Assembly (NCBI GenBank): GCA_021229015.1
Contig: CM037789.1
Location: 36,708,469 to 36,772,468, forward strand
DNA from: Solen grandis
Lineage: Eukaryota > Mollusca > Bivalvia > Adapedonta > Solenidae
Reading direction: 5' to 3'
Length of the DNA: 64,000 bases
Position 1 is the first letter of the stretch, and every line of letters begins with the position of its first letter. The position numbers and the translations under genes are program-made. Positions 10,489-21,339 of the stretch are shown piece after piece. The notes under the pieces are model-generated. The model saw only the letters and a list, made by a program, of their open reading frames with translations, had not been told where the DNA came from and made no database searches.

Positions 10489-10915
10489 AGTCAATACTTT
10501 AGAAGATTTTAATAGCTTTATGGGTCATTTATTCATTAAATATTTTGCTTCTACATCATTCTTAATTACATCAAGCTATAAAATGTAAAAAAAATATTAC
10601 AAAAGTGTTAACCCTTTATCACATGGCAATTTTCAAATTCATTGAATTGATAGCCCAAGTCACATGAGGCAAATTACATCAATAGAAGTTGTTAACAAGA
10701 CCTGTCACAGTCGACATAACAAATGGCCCCAAAAGTAATCACTGAAACTAAAATCTGGGTCATGTGTATGCAGGACCATTTTGTCATTTTGAATATTTGT
10801 GACATTCTTAAGGCTAAATATGCGAATCGTGCATGTGCCACATATCTGGACGCCTCTTTGTGCCAAGTTATTTCAAAATCGTTACATGTAAAACAACATT
10901 GAGAGCCCTAACACA
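10489..10915 (+). repeat. Degenerate copy of the 'tttcaaaatc' / 'gttatttcaaaat' repeat class
   Basis: The 3' part (about 10740-10910) carries 'gccacatatctggac', 'gcctctttgtgccaagttat' and 'tttcaaaatcgttacatg', which match units in 12135-12665 closely. 10489-10740 shows nothing recognisable. Confidence 0.5.
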
Positions 10916-10916
10916 A

Positions 10917-12134
10917 ACAAGAGGGCCATGATGGCCCTGAATCGCTCACCTGAGTACCATTGCTTCAACTGATGTCAAGGTTTTTAAACAGACAAGGATT
11001 CTGATATAACTTAATCTAAAACATTTTACCCCTGACAATACTGCACACCAAATATCTAAGCAATGGGCCATATGGTTTCAGAGAAGACTTGGGCGCAGGG
11101 TCATTTATCACCGTAGGGCCAAGACTTTGAAAATCTTTGTAATGAACCATTAGATGCTACTACATACCAAAAATCTTAGCTCTAGGCCTTATTGATTCAT
11201 AAAAGAAGATTTTTTAAGATTTTCCTATTTAACTCTATGTAAAACAAGTGACCCCTGGTGTGGGGTCATTTATCACCATTGGGCTATGATTTGTACAATC
11301 TTGGTAGTGGCCCATAAGATGATGCTACATACCAAATATCTAAGCTCTAGGCCTTATGGATTCATAGAAGAAGATTTTTTAAGATTTTCCTATATAACTC
11401 TATGTAAAACAAGTGACCCCTGGTGCGGGGTCATTTATCACCATTGGGCTATGATTTGAACAATCTTGGTAGTGGCCCATAAGATGATGCTTCATACCAA
11501 ATATCTAAGCTCTAGGCCTTATGGATTCATAGAAGAAGATTTTTTAAGATTTTCCTATATAACTCTATGTAAAACAAGTGACCCCTGGTGCGGGGTCATT
11601 TATCACCATAGGGCTATGATTTGTACAATCTTGGTAGTGGCCCATAAGATGATGCTACATACCAAATATCTAAGCTCTAGGCCTTATGGATTCATAGAAG
11701 AAGATTTTTTAAGATTTTTCTATATAACTCTATGTAAAACAAGTGACCCCTGGTGCGGGGTCATTTATCACCATAGGGCAATGATTTATACAATCTTGGT
11801 AGTGGCCCATAAGATGATACTACATACCAAATATCTAAGCTCTAGGCCTTGCAGTTTTGCAGAAGAAGATTTTCAAAGTTTGCATTTTTAAAATCTATTT
11901 TTAGCTCCTGTGACCTAATTATGCAATGGACCAGAACCATTTATACAACTTTAGTAGAGCTTCATCCAAGGAACATTCCTGCAAAATATTTTTCAAATTG
12001 GCCAAGCCGTTTAGGAGGAGATGTTGTTTGAAGCAATTGTTGACGCCGGACGCACGGACGACGGACGACGGACGCCGGACAAAAGGCGATCAGAAAAGCT
12101 CACCTTGAGCACGTTGTGCTCATGTGAGCTAAAA
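10917..12134 (+). repeat. GGGCC-palindrome / GCTCACC-hairpin element, copy B
   Basis: Head: GGGCCAT-G-ATGGCCC at 10923-10937, followed by 'cgctcacctgagta'. Tail: 'cgcacggacgacggacgacg', then a hairpin at 12097-12130 of the same design as in copy A, then 'aaaa'. Between them lies a 165-bp tandem array. The head and tail match copy A while the internal unit differs, so this family seems to carry interchangeable internal repeats. Confidence 0.85.
11040..11890 (+). repeat. 165-bp tandem repeat inside copy B
   Basis: The word 'tcatttatcacc' recurs at 11101, 11266, 11431, 11596 and 11761, exactly 165 bp apart. Units contain 'ggtagtggcccataagatga', 'atatctaagctctaggcctt' and 'tgtaaaacaagtgacccctg'. 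Because 165 is a multiple of three, an ORF stays open through several units (11466-11891). That is a consequence of the period, not evidence for a gene. Confidence 0.95.
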
Positions 12135-12665
12135 ACAGTGCCACTTTTCAACATTTGACTTGTGATTGTGACCTTGACCTTTAAGCTACAGAACTGGGTC
12201 GTGTGCAGGACACATTGTATTCTCATAAAGAACATCTGTGCTAAGTTGTATTAAAAAATCCATCCATTAATGATGGAGTTAAAGCCATGACACAAACAAA
12301 ATGTACCATTTTTTGACATTTGACCCCAGACTGTGACTTTGACCTTTGGGCTACTGACCTGGATCTTTCGCACAACACACTGATTTTTCTAGAAGAATAT
12401 TCGTGCCAAGTTATTTCAAAGTCAATCCATGCATAATGGAGTTAAAGCCCAGACACAACGAAATGTTCCCCTTTTCTACCTTTGATCCCAAATTATTACC
12501 TTGACCTTTGAGATACAAAAAAGTGTCACATATCTGAAAGCCTCTTTATGCCAAGTTATTTCAAAATCAATCCATGCATTATGGAGTTAGAGCCCGGACA
12601 CGAAAAAATGTTTCAAAATCCACACATGCATGTATGAGTTCGGATACAAAGTAAGATAAACGGAT
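12135..12665 (+). repeat. Diverged tandem repeat, unit about 125-145 bp
   Basis: Units share 'gaccttgacctttaagctac', 'tgccaagttatttcaaa', 'atccatgcataatggagtta' and 'aagcccagacac'. About four copies are visible, starting near 12165, 12330, 12490 and 12600, the last partial. The array ends with 'gtaagataaacggatgaact', a decayed 'cagacggac' tail. Confidence 0.8.
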
Positions 12666-13399
12666 GAACTGTTCGATTACTATATGCCCCTTTTTGTGAG
12701 CATATAAATAGTAAATATACAAGTATAGCAAAATATGCCTATCCAAACCTGCAATATGGCTTCAGAAAAATGAAATAATGTGAATGTGAAAATGTGTGGA
12801 CAGGCATCATTCCACCGTCAATGTATTCATTTTTGCTAATTTTCAGATACAGTTGCCCTCACCGTTAACCTTTTTAACAAAAGCATGGGCTCAAGACATA
12901 ACTCATCAGTATTAAGTAAAACATCTGGTGAACATTCCTGTGAAATTTTGATACTGGATCGTACAGCTTTGGAAATAGGCAACATTTTTCAACTTATTTT
13001 TTTAGAGGCCATGAGTTTTGAATTTGTAACAGTGGCTCATACTTTTTTGTGAGATATTTGCAATACAGCTATTTTATAGCTAATTTATTCAAGGGCCATA
13101 TTAGGCAAACAAAAATCAAAATCTTAGGTGCCCAATGTTGAATGCTGGTTAGCAATGGATATCCAAACAAAACCCAGGTGCTCAATAACACAATCAAGGT
13201 GAATGAAGTTTCATTGATCTGTACTGAATAAAGTTTAAAAAATATTTGTGCCACAAATTTCAATACTCTAGTATCACATTTTAAGTTTAACAAGGCTGTG
13301 TCAGTATAGCAAGCAATACTGTCATGTCAGGAGTGTCTATCGAGGACCCCCCCCCCAGGAAGAAATTTTGCAAGATAGAAACAAGAAAATTATGGAAAT

Positions 13400-15180
13400 G
13401 GGTTATGATCCCCAAACTTAACTGACCTTTCAAGCATGCATATGGTTGATGAATGTGATACACCCTAATGTTATGACAAAAACTTCTATAAGTTCCATGG
13501 AAATTCAAACATAGACATGGAAGTTATATAACGGACATGAAATAGTAGCTTATAAATACCAGAGACAAATTCTAAGAACTCCTGTGACCTTGACCTTTCA
13601 AGGACGCATACAATTAATGCATGTGACACATCTTTGTGTCATAACAAACACTTTTGTAAAGTTTTATGAAAATCCAAACATAGATATGCAAGTTATAGAG
13701 CAGACATGAAAATGAAGACTGAATACCAAAAACAACATCTAACAACTCCTGTAACCTTGACTTTGACTTTTTAAGTATGCATATGGTTGATGCATTTGAT
13801 ACACCTTTTTGTTTTAACAAACACTTTTATAAAGTTTAATGAAAATCCATCCATAGATATCAAAGTAATAGAGTGGACACAAAGGTGTAACCTATAAGAG
13901 AATTTCTAACAACTTCTGTGACCTTGACCTTTCAAGAACACATATAGTTGATATGCACAACACACCTTTATGTTATGACAAATATTTGTAATTTTTTGAA
14001 AATCCATCCATAAATATGGAAGTTATAGAGGGGACACAAAGATGTAGCCTATAAATACCAAAGATAATTTCTAACAACTCCTGTGACCTTGACCTTTCAA
14101 TGACACATATGGTTGATGTGCATGACATACCTTTGTGATATGAAAAACGCTCTTGTAAAGTGTTATGAAAATCCATTCATTATACAGTCGGATCTCAGTT
14201 ATCCGAAGTTTTTGGGACCGACGTTTCACTTAAAAGAAAGCATCTGTTGGAATAAACCATAACGGTAAAATGCTAAACTATAATGATTACATTTTGTGGT
14301 ATGTTGTAAAGATATGTATTTTAATTTGTGTTTGAATTATAAAGAATCTTGATTATAAATGAATATTCATCTTCGTACATTATGAAATAGGTTTTTAACA
14401 AACATGATTTTATTGTTATTTTAAACACCTTACGTGTAGGCCATTTTGTTTCCTGTTTCTCTACATCGATCGCTTTGATTACATTCCAAGTGAATGAAAA
14501 TGCTATTAAAGCTTATCTGGATATTCACCCATTGCTGGGTCCATCCCTATATTGCTCAGCTTAGATATCGCCTGCTTTAGTTGTAGAAACCATTCTCGAA
14601 GAGAGATGACTGTGATAAAATCAGTCCTCATTTATACCCATCCTCCTGTTGTAAGTTAGCTATATCGGTAAAACACAGTGAGTTCTAACTTCTCCTTAAT
14701 TTCTTTAAATAGCGCATTCTTCCATTAGTTTTACTGTATCAAATTATATCCATATTAATATGCATTGTACTAAAGACGTTGTGATCTCCCGCTTCCCAGT
14801 TTGACAGGTGTGAAAAAACAATAACCGATGAGCACATTGCAGACAGGTTCAGATAAGAGTTGTGAACAAGTGATTAAACTGTTCGCTGGGGGCCCAACTT
14901 TACTTCGGATAAAGGGTTATGTTTGAATAAACCAAACAAATTAAGGGTTGTATTTCATATTGATTTATATAAGGAAAAGGTCGGGAACAAAGGTTAGGTT
15001 CGGATAGAGGGCAAGCTTCGGATAATGCATGTGTGGATAACCGGGGTCCGACTGTATGTAAGTTATAGAGTGGACACAAAGATGTAGCATATGAACACCA
15101 AAGACAATTCCTGTGATCTTCCAAGGATGCATATGGTTGACAGACAGACTGACGATTGGACAAAACCACCCCTTTTAATA
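13400..15180 (+). repeat. About 170-bp tandem repeat, interrupted by a transposon
   Basis: Units share 'ctcctgtgaccttgaccttt', 'caaggacgcatac' and 'ttgatgcatgtgacacac', then 'gtaaagttttatgaaaatcc' and 'agttatagag.ggacac'. The 'gaaaatcca' word recurs near 13669, 13840, 13997 and 14167, so the period is about 155-175 bp with indels. The array is split at 14184/15057 by the TA-flanked transposon. The last unit resumes with 'taagttatagagtggacac' and ends in 'gacagacagactgacgattg'. Confidence 0.85.
14185..15054. mobile_element. Pogo/Tc1-mariner-like non-autonomous transposon, 870 bp
   Basis: The left end CAGTCGGATCTCAGTTATCC and the right end GGATAACCGGGGTCCGACTG are inverted copies with few mismatches. 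They are flanked by TA on both sides (14183-14184 and 15055-15056), the target duplication of Tc1/mariner and pogo elements. Additional 'ttcggata' words near the right end repeat the subterminal motif. Removing 14185-15056 restores the surrounding tandem unit. No transposase reading frame is present, so it is non-autonomous; the pogo-like assignment rests on the CAGTCGG...TATCCGAA type of end. Confidence 0.85.
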
Positions 15181-15737
15181 AAGTTGGAGCATAAATATTA
15201 GATACTGTCTTTTCAGTATTTTTTTTTACCAATTAAAAGTCCATAACATTGTGGTTACATTTTTTCCCATTTGCATGGTGAGTAAACTTGGCTAAGACAA
15301 TGTGCAAACTTATAACGGATCTAATTTGTCGTTGATAGGTCTACATTTACTATATTTAGAAAGCAGACACTTGTAATTTTGTCATTTTCTATAAATTCAG
15401 GAGCTTTAACTCTGGAGTTACTTGGACTTTTTGGATGGTAACCAATTGACACAGGCATTGTTCCTGTAAACATTGCACTCAAGTTTGGTAAGGAGTGCCA
15501 GAGTTAGAGTCCTTTAGAAAAAAAACATATGTATTTTCTCTATTTCAAGTATGTCCATAATATCAATAAATGGAAAAAATGTACTTCCTGTCTTAAATCT
15601 CAAAATATCTTATTTACTTATTTAGTACATTATCCAAAGAGTAAATCTATTCAACATCCCACTGCCTGGACAGTGTTGTATACTGAAAATGAATTTGGAT
15701 CATGATTGATCTAGAGGGTAATAACATAAAACTGTAC
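15181..15737. other. Intron sequence, nothing assigned
   Basis: AT-rich sequence between the 170-bp array and the coiled-coil exon. Words such as 'aggagctttaactctggagt' suggest a decayed dispersed repeat, but nothing is firm. Confidence 0.4.
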
Positions 15738-15927
15738 TGTATTTTTCCTCCTGGTATCTTGCATCTGCCTGTGTTGTGGCTACTTGCTTAATGTTTTGTA
15801 TAATTTTTTCTCCAGCGACATTCACTGCCTCAACTTGCTTTTTGCCTTCATTCTGTATATCCTGTAATGTCATCAGCGTAACCTCTGTGATATTTTCATC
15901 AGTTATCACAAATGTTGAGGTTTTCAA
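15738..15927 (-). CDS. Upstream coiled-coil exon of the NLR-like gene
   Basis: A 190-bp exon between the acceptor TTTGTTTACAG|TTG at 15927 and the donor TACA|GTACAG at 15738. It encodes 63 codons plus one base: LKTSTFVITDENITEVTLMT and on, then GKKQVEAVNVAGEKIIQNIK, ending QADARYQEEKY. Heptad-like hydrophobic spacing and the absence of Pro suggest a helical or coiled-coil linker, common between the N-terminal module and NACHT in bivalve NLR-like and DZIP3-annotated proteins (family knowledge, from memory). Phase matches the acceptor at 9260. The N-terminal module (Death, CARD, HEPN or TIR) would lie further right and is not seen before the gap; the translation upstream of the acceptor looks intronic. 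Confidence 0.65.
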
Positions 15928-16542
15928 CTGTAAACAAAAAGCAAATATTAATTGAAAACATTCAGGGGGTGAACTAGAATATGAGCTACATTTGCCATCA
16001 AAATTCCATGCAATTTCATTCCAAATTGAGGGATCCTGTGTACAAAACTGATGATACAATTAAAAAATCCCTTCAACATCCAACTGTCAGACCTAATCCA
16101 ATTAACCTTTCCACGATGGTGTGGTCAAAGTCAGTCTTCATCATATGAAGTCTCTATATATTTGTACGAACATATATGTGTATGAAAAAAATATCTTCCA
16201 ATATATTTTTACTTTTGTGACTTCCATTATGTTTTTTATTTAAAAACAATAGTGAAAATCTTTTCAAACGGTTGATTTGTTGTTTTTTTCCTAAATATTT
16301 TTTTTCAATGCTAAAAAGTATAGGTTGAAGTGGATTGTACCCTGTCTGCTAAAATTAAGTCATTAAATTGTCCATTTTTAATTTTATGACAGCTCCCTTG
16401 AGTATTTATGCACTATCCAATCTCCAGGAACATGAAATATTATGGTTAAATTTTATATGACACTTTTTAGTTAGGCTGACAAGTGATCTTTGTGTTTGAT
16501 ATCAAATTAATACCGACCATCATGTTAATGTGTTATCTCTAT
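15928..16542. other. Probable further intron or upstream region, nothing assigned
   Basis: AT-rich DNA without a convincing exon on the minus strand. If the coiled-coil exon is not the first, this is intron. Confidence 0.4.
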
Positions 16543-18472
16543 ACAAGAGTTCCTTGAAACGCATGTGTCACCTGCTGAAGCATGTGTTAGAAAACCACTA
16601 TGCCTCTGCCTGAGCAGGCCAGATGTCAAATAATTGACGTCAACTGTTAGCCATTCATGAGTGGAGTAAGTTTGTCAAATATATAGACTTTACTCAATAT
16701 AGAAATGGAGAACCTGACAGAGTTCTGTTTCATAATCATTACGCTTCTGCTACTCACTATCTACATGTATTTATATTTTAAGTTTCAAATCAATACCTCG
16801 ACAGGCCTTTTTCTGACGTATCCACGGGTCCGGTAAACGGACCCGTTCCCCATGAGAAATCATACTTTTTCCCCAATTCTATTAAAAAAATCCCAATTAT
16901 GGTTAAAAATTCCCAACCCGGCCTCTTTCATTGATTCAATTTGATTGACAGGAATTTGCCGAGTCAGGTAGACGATTACATTGATTACCTTGGCAATGGA
17001 CCTGCCATAGTTTAAATAATTAAATATGCAATAATCAAAATTAATATGAGGTTAAATTACTTTGAAATTCAAATGGACATGACCATGTAACTAAGACAGA
17101 TGTAAAATATTAAGGAAATATCATCTAGAAAGCAAATAATATGAAATTCTCGTAACCGAAAACCAACAACAACAAAAAATCTAATTAACATTTAAACATT
17201 TGCTCTAGAGTAGGAGAAATGAAAGAAGTAAAAGAAACAAGCTTGAGTTGATCTACTTATTTGAGCTTTTCTCTCTCTATATATATATTTGTTTGCATTA
17301 AAACCTGCAAATTAACTGCTAAAATGGCAAAATTTCAGGTAGGGGAATTGCCGACTTTGTTTTGGAAATGGTTAATTGTATAGCATTTATTTTGTGAATA
17401 TAAGCTATAAAGACATAATTTTGATAATTTGCATAATTTGAATAACATTCCTTTTTAACTGACTGCACACAGGATAAGTGAAAATAAAGATTATATTATT
17501 TTAAGCTAAAAATGTTTATTTGTTTGTAACTTAATCCCCTTTTAGAGCTTTTATTTCATAATGAAAATAATGCACGAAATCTAATCACACAAATGATTAA
17601 AAAAAGAAACTAGCTTATTTAGTGAATTCTTCCCAAATAGTCTAGTTTTCGCACAAAAAAAATCCTAATTCCAAAATTGCAATTTTGCCAGAAAAAGGCC
17701 TGCTCGAATAGTCCAGGGAGTTAAGTTCTTGACAAAATATGATATTTAAAATAAAGAGAGATAATCAGAAAATCAGACCAGACAGAGTTATGGTTCTTGG
17801 TTACTGTACTGCTCCTGCTTGCTATCATATTATGTTTTAAGTCCTCACGGCCTTGTTTATGAGTTTTGCTCTCCCCCTCCCGCCCCCCAAAAAAAATCAA
17901 AATATAAAGTGAGAAAAAAAGTGATAAAGTAAAAAATCAGACTTGATAGAGTTATGGTTCACAGTCACTGCATTATTCCTAGGCGTCATCTACTTATATT
18001 AGAGGTTTCAAGTCAATACCTTTTATAGTTTTCAAGCATATAGCAAATAAGTTATTCTCTAGGCAGAAATTCATTGTAAAATTAAATTAAGGAAGATAAT
18101 TAAAAAACTTGTCCATGTAAAGTTAGGATTCTTGGTGACTGCACTTCCAAATCTCACAATCCATTTATATTTTGAGCTTCAAGTCAATACCTTGTATAGT
18201 TTATTAGTAATGCTCCTGACAAAATATGAAAAAAAGGGGTGGGATAAATCCTAAATTGGGCCAGATAGAGTTATGGTTATTAGTGTCTTTGTCAATGCAT
18301 TTCTCCTAGTTACATCCTATTCAAATATGAAGTTTCAAGTCAATAGAGCATGAGTTATTGCAAAATAAAGAAGTGTGACGGAAAAAGTGTGACGGACAGA
18401 CGGACGGACGGCCAGACGACGGAAAAATGATCCCTATGTGTCACCTCTGCTTACAGCAGGTGACACAAAAAA
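16543..18472 (+). repeat. GTGTCACC-hairpin repeat element with internal tandem units
   Basis: The head 'acaagagttccttgaaacgc' is followed by 'tgtgtcacctgctgaagc'. The tail is 'gacggacagacggacggacg', then a hairpin at 18437-18467 (stem TGTGTCACC..CTGCT / AGCAGGTGACACA) and a run of A. Head GTGTCACCTGCT and tail AGCAGGTGACAC are perfect inverted 12-mers. Inside are about four diverged units of 180-200 bp sharing 'agagttatggttcttggt', 'cctgcttgctatcatat' and 'gtttcaagtcaatacctt'. The layout parallels the GCTCACC elements at 9931 and 10917 but with different end sequences. A 901-bp transposon interrupts the first unit. Confidence 0.8.
16802..17702. mobile_element. 901-bp TIR transposon with CTCGA target duplication
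   Basis: The left end CAGGCCTTTTTCTG (16802-16815) and the right end CAGAAAAAGGCCTG (17689-17702) are perfect 14-bp inverted repeats. They are flanked by CTCGA on both sides (16797-16801 and 17703-17707). Excising the element gives 'caatacctcgaatagt', which aligns with the sister unit 'caataccttgtatagt' near 18186. Just inside the left end is a perfect hairpin ACGGGTCCG-GTAAA-CGGACCCGT (16824-16846). There is no transposase ORF, so it is non-autonomous. The superfamily is unassigned: a 5-bp duplication with CAGG ends does not fit TA, TTAA or 8-bp families. Confidence 0.9.
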
Positions 18473-19004
18473 TTGTCATTGTTTTTAAACTACAGACATG
18501 TATAAACATAACCATTGCCATGAGTCTGGTTTTGGCAATGACAAAAAAGTCTTAGGAAAAAGATGGGTTCATAGAAAGCAATGTCCTCATCTGAGCCTAA
18601 CCCCTAAGGGCCCTATCTAATTCAGATAAGATGCAAAATACCTGTAATCAATTGAAAGGGCTTCCTTAGTGGAGGGAGAAAGTATGCCAAAATATCAAGC
18701 CTTTATCCCATACAGTATAATTATATAAAATGCATTATAAAATGAAGTAAAGGGAAATAGATATAAAATGGGACCAGGTAGAGTTAATATACTTGGTCAT
18801 TACTCTACTCTTATTAATCATATATTTTTTGTTTCAAGTTGTTGTGGTCGAGGTTACAGCTGTATGCAAACAGACAACAAAAACAAGAACTGTTAGTATA
18901 ATACATATTTCCATTTGATGTGCAGTAAGAAGAGAGAGCAATAAGGTAAACAAATATTTTAATTACTGCCAATAAAAATTCACTGAAAATAGGGAGACAG
19001 AATC
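18473..19004. other. Non-coding DNA with repeat fragments
   Basis: The 18600-18840 part ('aaatgggaccaggtagagtt', 'tacttggtcattactctact') resembles another decayed unit of the GTGTCACC element. Nothing else is recognised. Confidence 0.4.
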
Positions 19005-19870
19005 AAATAGGTCAATGACTATTCTTGGTTGACCTTTGATCATATGATCTTAAAGCAGAAAAGGGTCAGAGACTCCTAAATACGATTGAGGAATGTGGGC
19101 TTAAAGCATTCTCAAGTTATCAATTGGAAACGATTCTGATATCAATTATCACTTTTTCCTTGACCTTTGACATTATCACCCCAAATCTAAAGAGGAAAAT
19201 CTATTACAGTATTAGTTATGATCCAAAACCCTATTACGTTTGAAGAACCTGGGCTCAAGTATTTTCAAGTTATAAGTCAGATTCCTTTCTATAATCATGG
19301 TTACTGCGACCTTGACATTTAACCTAGCGACCCGAAAAAGAATGATGGTCATTTACTAGTCATGTCCCAACACCAATTCATGGCTGAAGGACATTTACAT
19401 GGATTCAAACATTCTCAAATTGTCAATCAGAATCAATTTTCACATTCAAAGTTACTGCGACACTGACTTTTGACCTAGAAACCCAAATATCAGCTATCAT
19501 CATCTAGTGATGACCGAAATCCCTTTCAAGTTTGAATGAGGACTGATGGGTTCACTAGTAATAAGAAACAATTTTCACAATCAAGGTCAAAAGATCCTTG
19601 ACCTTTGATCTAATGACCCAAAAATAGATAGGGTTCATCTAGTTGCATACCATGACACAAATCCTTATTAAGATTGAAGAATGTGGTCTAAATATCAATT
19701 GGAAACATATACTGAAGGTAACTGCAACCATTTCCTTTGACCTTGAGACACAAAACTTAATAGGGTTTATCTACTAGTCAGAACCTAACTTTCTATATAG
19801 TTTGAAGAATGTTGGCTGAAGCGTTCTTAAGTAATGAATAGTAACTGTTTTCATATTAAGTATTCTGTTT
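19005..19870 (+). repeat. Diverged 'ttgacctttgacctagtgaccc' tandem array, unit about 140-150 bp
   Basis: Five to six degenerate units share 'ttctcaagttatcaattgga', 'aacgattctgatatcaa', 'ccttgacctttgac..a..accc' and 'ggtcatctactagtcatg.cc'. The dispersed copies differ by 20-40 percent by eye, so the array is old. This class is one I associate with bivalve genomes. Confidence 0.8.
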
Positions 19871-20162
19871 TAGCATTAATTACACATGATTTCACGCATA
19901 AACATAATGCTTGATTATCTGTTACAGTAAAATCAGAGGACTGAGAGTCCTAATGCTGCGTTAAGCATGAACCGAAACATTTAATGAAAAAGTCAAATGG
20001 CTTGTAAGTGGCTTGTAATTTGAAACTGTTTTATTATTTGTCAAATGGATCTTGTAACTACTGCTTATTACAGAGTTACTATTTGTTGTGTGCCGTAACA
20101 ACTTCTAAAATAACTGTTGTTTATTCATACACTGACAGCTATTTGAATTTATTGTATTCATT

Positions 20163-20262
20163 NNNNNNNNNNNNNNNNNNNNNNNNNNNNNNNNNNNNNN
20201 NNNNNNNNNNNNNNNNNNNNNNNNNNNNNNNNNNNNNNNNNNNNNNNNNNNNNNNNNNNNNN
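20163..20262. other. 100-N scaffold gap
   Basis: Exactly 100 N, the usual placeholder for a join of unknown length. Sequence texture changes after it. An ORF that runs through the gap (20008-20292) is meaningless. Confidence 0.99.
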
Positions 20263-21240
20263 TTTTATGTTGTTATAATAACCCACATTTAAGCATTAAG
20301 TCTGATAAAAAGCTGTGTAAATCTGAAAGTCACTAAGCTCCCCTAACAATTAGCTCATTGCATTTTTTTTCCCCCTAATTTCCTCCTACATTAAAAGATT
20401 TCCTTAAATATCTATTATCTTTTTTAAAAAAAAGGCGAATAAACAACAGTACATCATTTTTTATTTAACTTTTGTATCTGACAAAAAAAAAAGTGACCCA
20501 GCGTTCTGCAGTTTGACGGTCCTTTCATTGAGGCACACACACAACTTTGTGCTTTCAGTGCTTTGTTTTGCAGTGTCCGCTTTTAAATTCACTTAGAGTT
20601 GTCTCTCTTTTTCTAAGAAAAAAAGAAAAGCAAAAAACAAGTCGGGAAATTGACAGAAAAAAGTTGAAAATTCACAGGTATTCTTCGGTTTGGGTGTTTC
20701 TGTAATGCCCCAGTCAGGAGTGATTATGTTAGTTGGCTTTTTTCCCATGCAAATAAAAATAACTGCACCTCATCTTTTTTAAATATCGTCAAATTGATCT
20801 TTACCCTTAAATAATTTGTTAAATATAAAAAATGGCTTTTTTATCTATTATTAAATATTTATTATAATCAGTAGTATGGAACTGTTTTGTGATTTACGAA
20901 ACAAGTATGTTATGATTGTGTTTTAAAACAATATATGCTATTTTTCGATTTGGTTAGGACATGTTTTCCATCTGTTTCTCTCTCTTGTTTTTAGATAAAT
21001 TCATATCGTGAATCTTGTAAAAGGGGGTTGTAAACATAAATAATTATTATATGAAATACTGTGGAGTGACTAAAATTGGTACCCGGCGTGTGCCCCACTA
21101 AAATTTCCCGACCTTACAAAAATGTAGACCAAAACCCAACAAAACCCACAATAATCAAAAAACACCCCAAAATGCACGATTTACATTTTAAAATTTAAGA
21201 AAAAAATAAAAGAGGAGGCCCAGGGGAAACAAGAGAAAAG
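20263..21240. other. Start of the right contig, no gene
   Basis: Quality is moderate up to about 21,080 and then falls. No gene or repeat family is recognised. Confidence 0.5.
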
Positions 21241-21266
21241 CGTTATCATCCCAACTTTTTTTTTTT

Positions 21267-21267
<1 letters not shown>

Positions 21268-21306
<39 letters not shown>

Positions 21307-21328
21307 ACCCCCCCCCCCCCCCCCCCCC
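21268..21328. repeat. Poly-C tract, (C)39 A (C)21
   Basis: Sixty C bases interrupted by a single A. A minus-strand ORF made of poly-Gly crosses it and is not a gene. On the minus strand this is a long G tract. Given the noise around it, the length should not be trusted. Confidence 0.9.
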
Positions 21329-21339
21329 ATACATGCCAT

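Larger units (their letters stand above)
9261..15737 (-). other. Predicted intron of the NLR-like gene
   Basis: The intron runs from a donor A|GTACAG at 15737-15732 to the acceptor TTTCAG at 9261. The upstream exon ends with one base of a codon and the downstream exon supplies two, so the join restores frame: ...YQEEKY-K-LKDHLINTY. It is 6,477 bp and filled with tandem and dispersed repeats (listed separately). 9261-9930 and 12666-13399 show no recognised element beyond AT-rich sequence. The donor hexamer is not the strongest possible, so an unseen intermediate exon cannot be excluded. Confidence 0.65.

Noticed and set aside
11466..11891. 141-codon plus-strand ORF with internally repeated protein sequence
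   Set aside because: It exists only because the 165-bp satellite period is divisible by three; unit-to-unit changes do not look coding and the element is non-coding elsewhere.
20008..20292. ORF running through the N gap
   Set aside because: One hundred of its bases are N; the frame across an unknown gap has no meaning.
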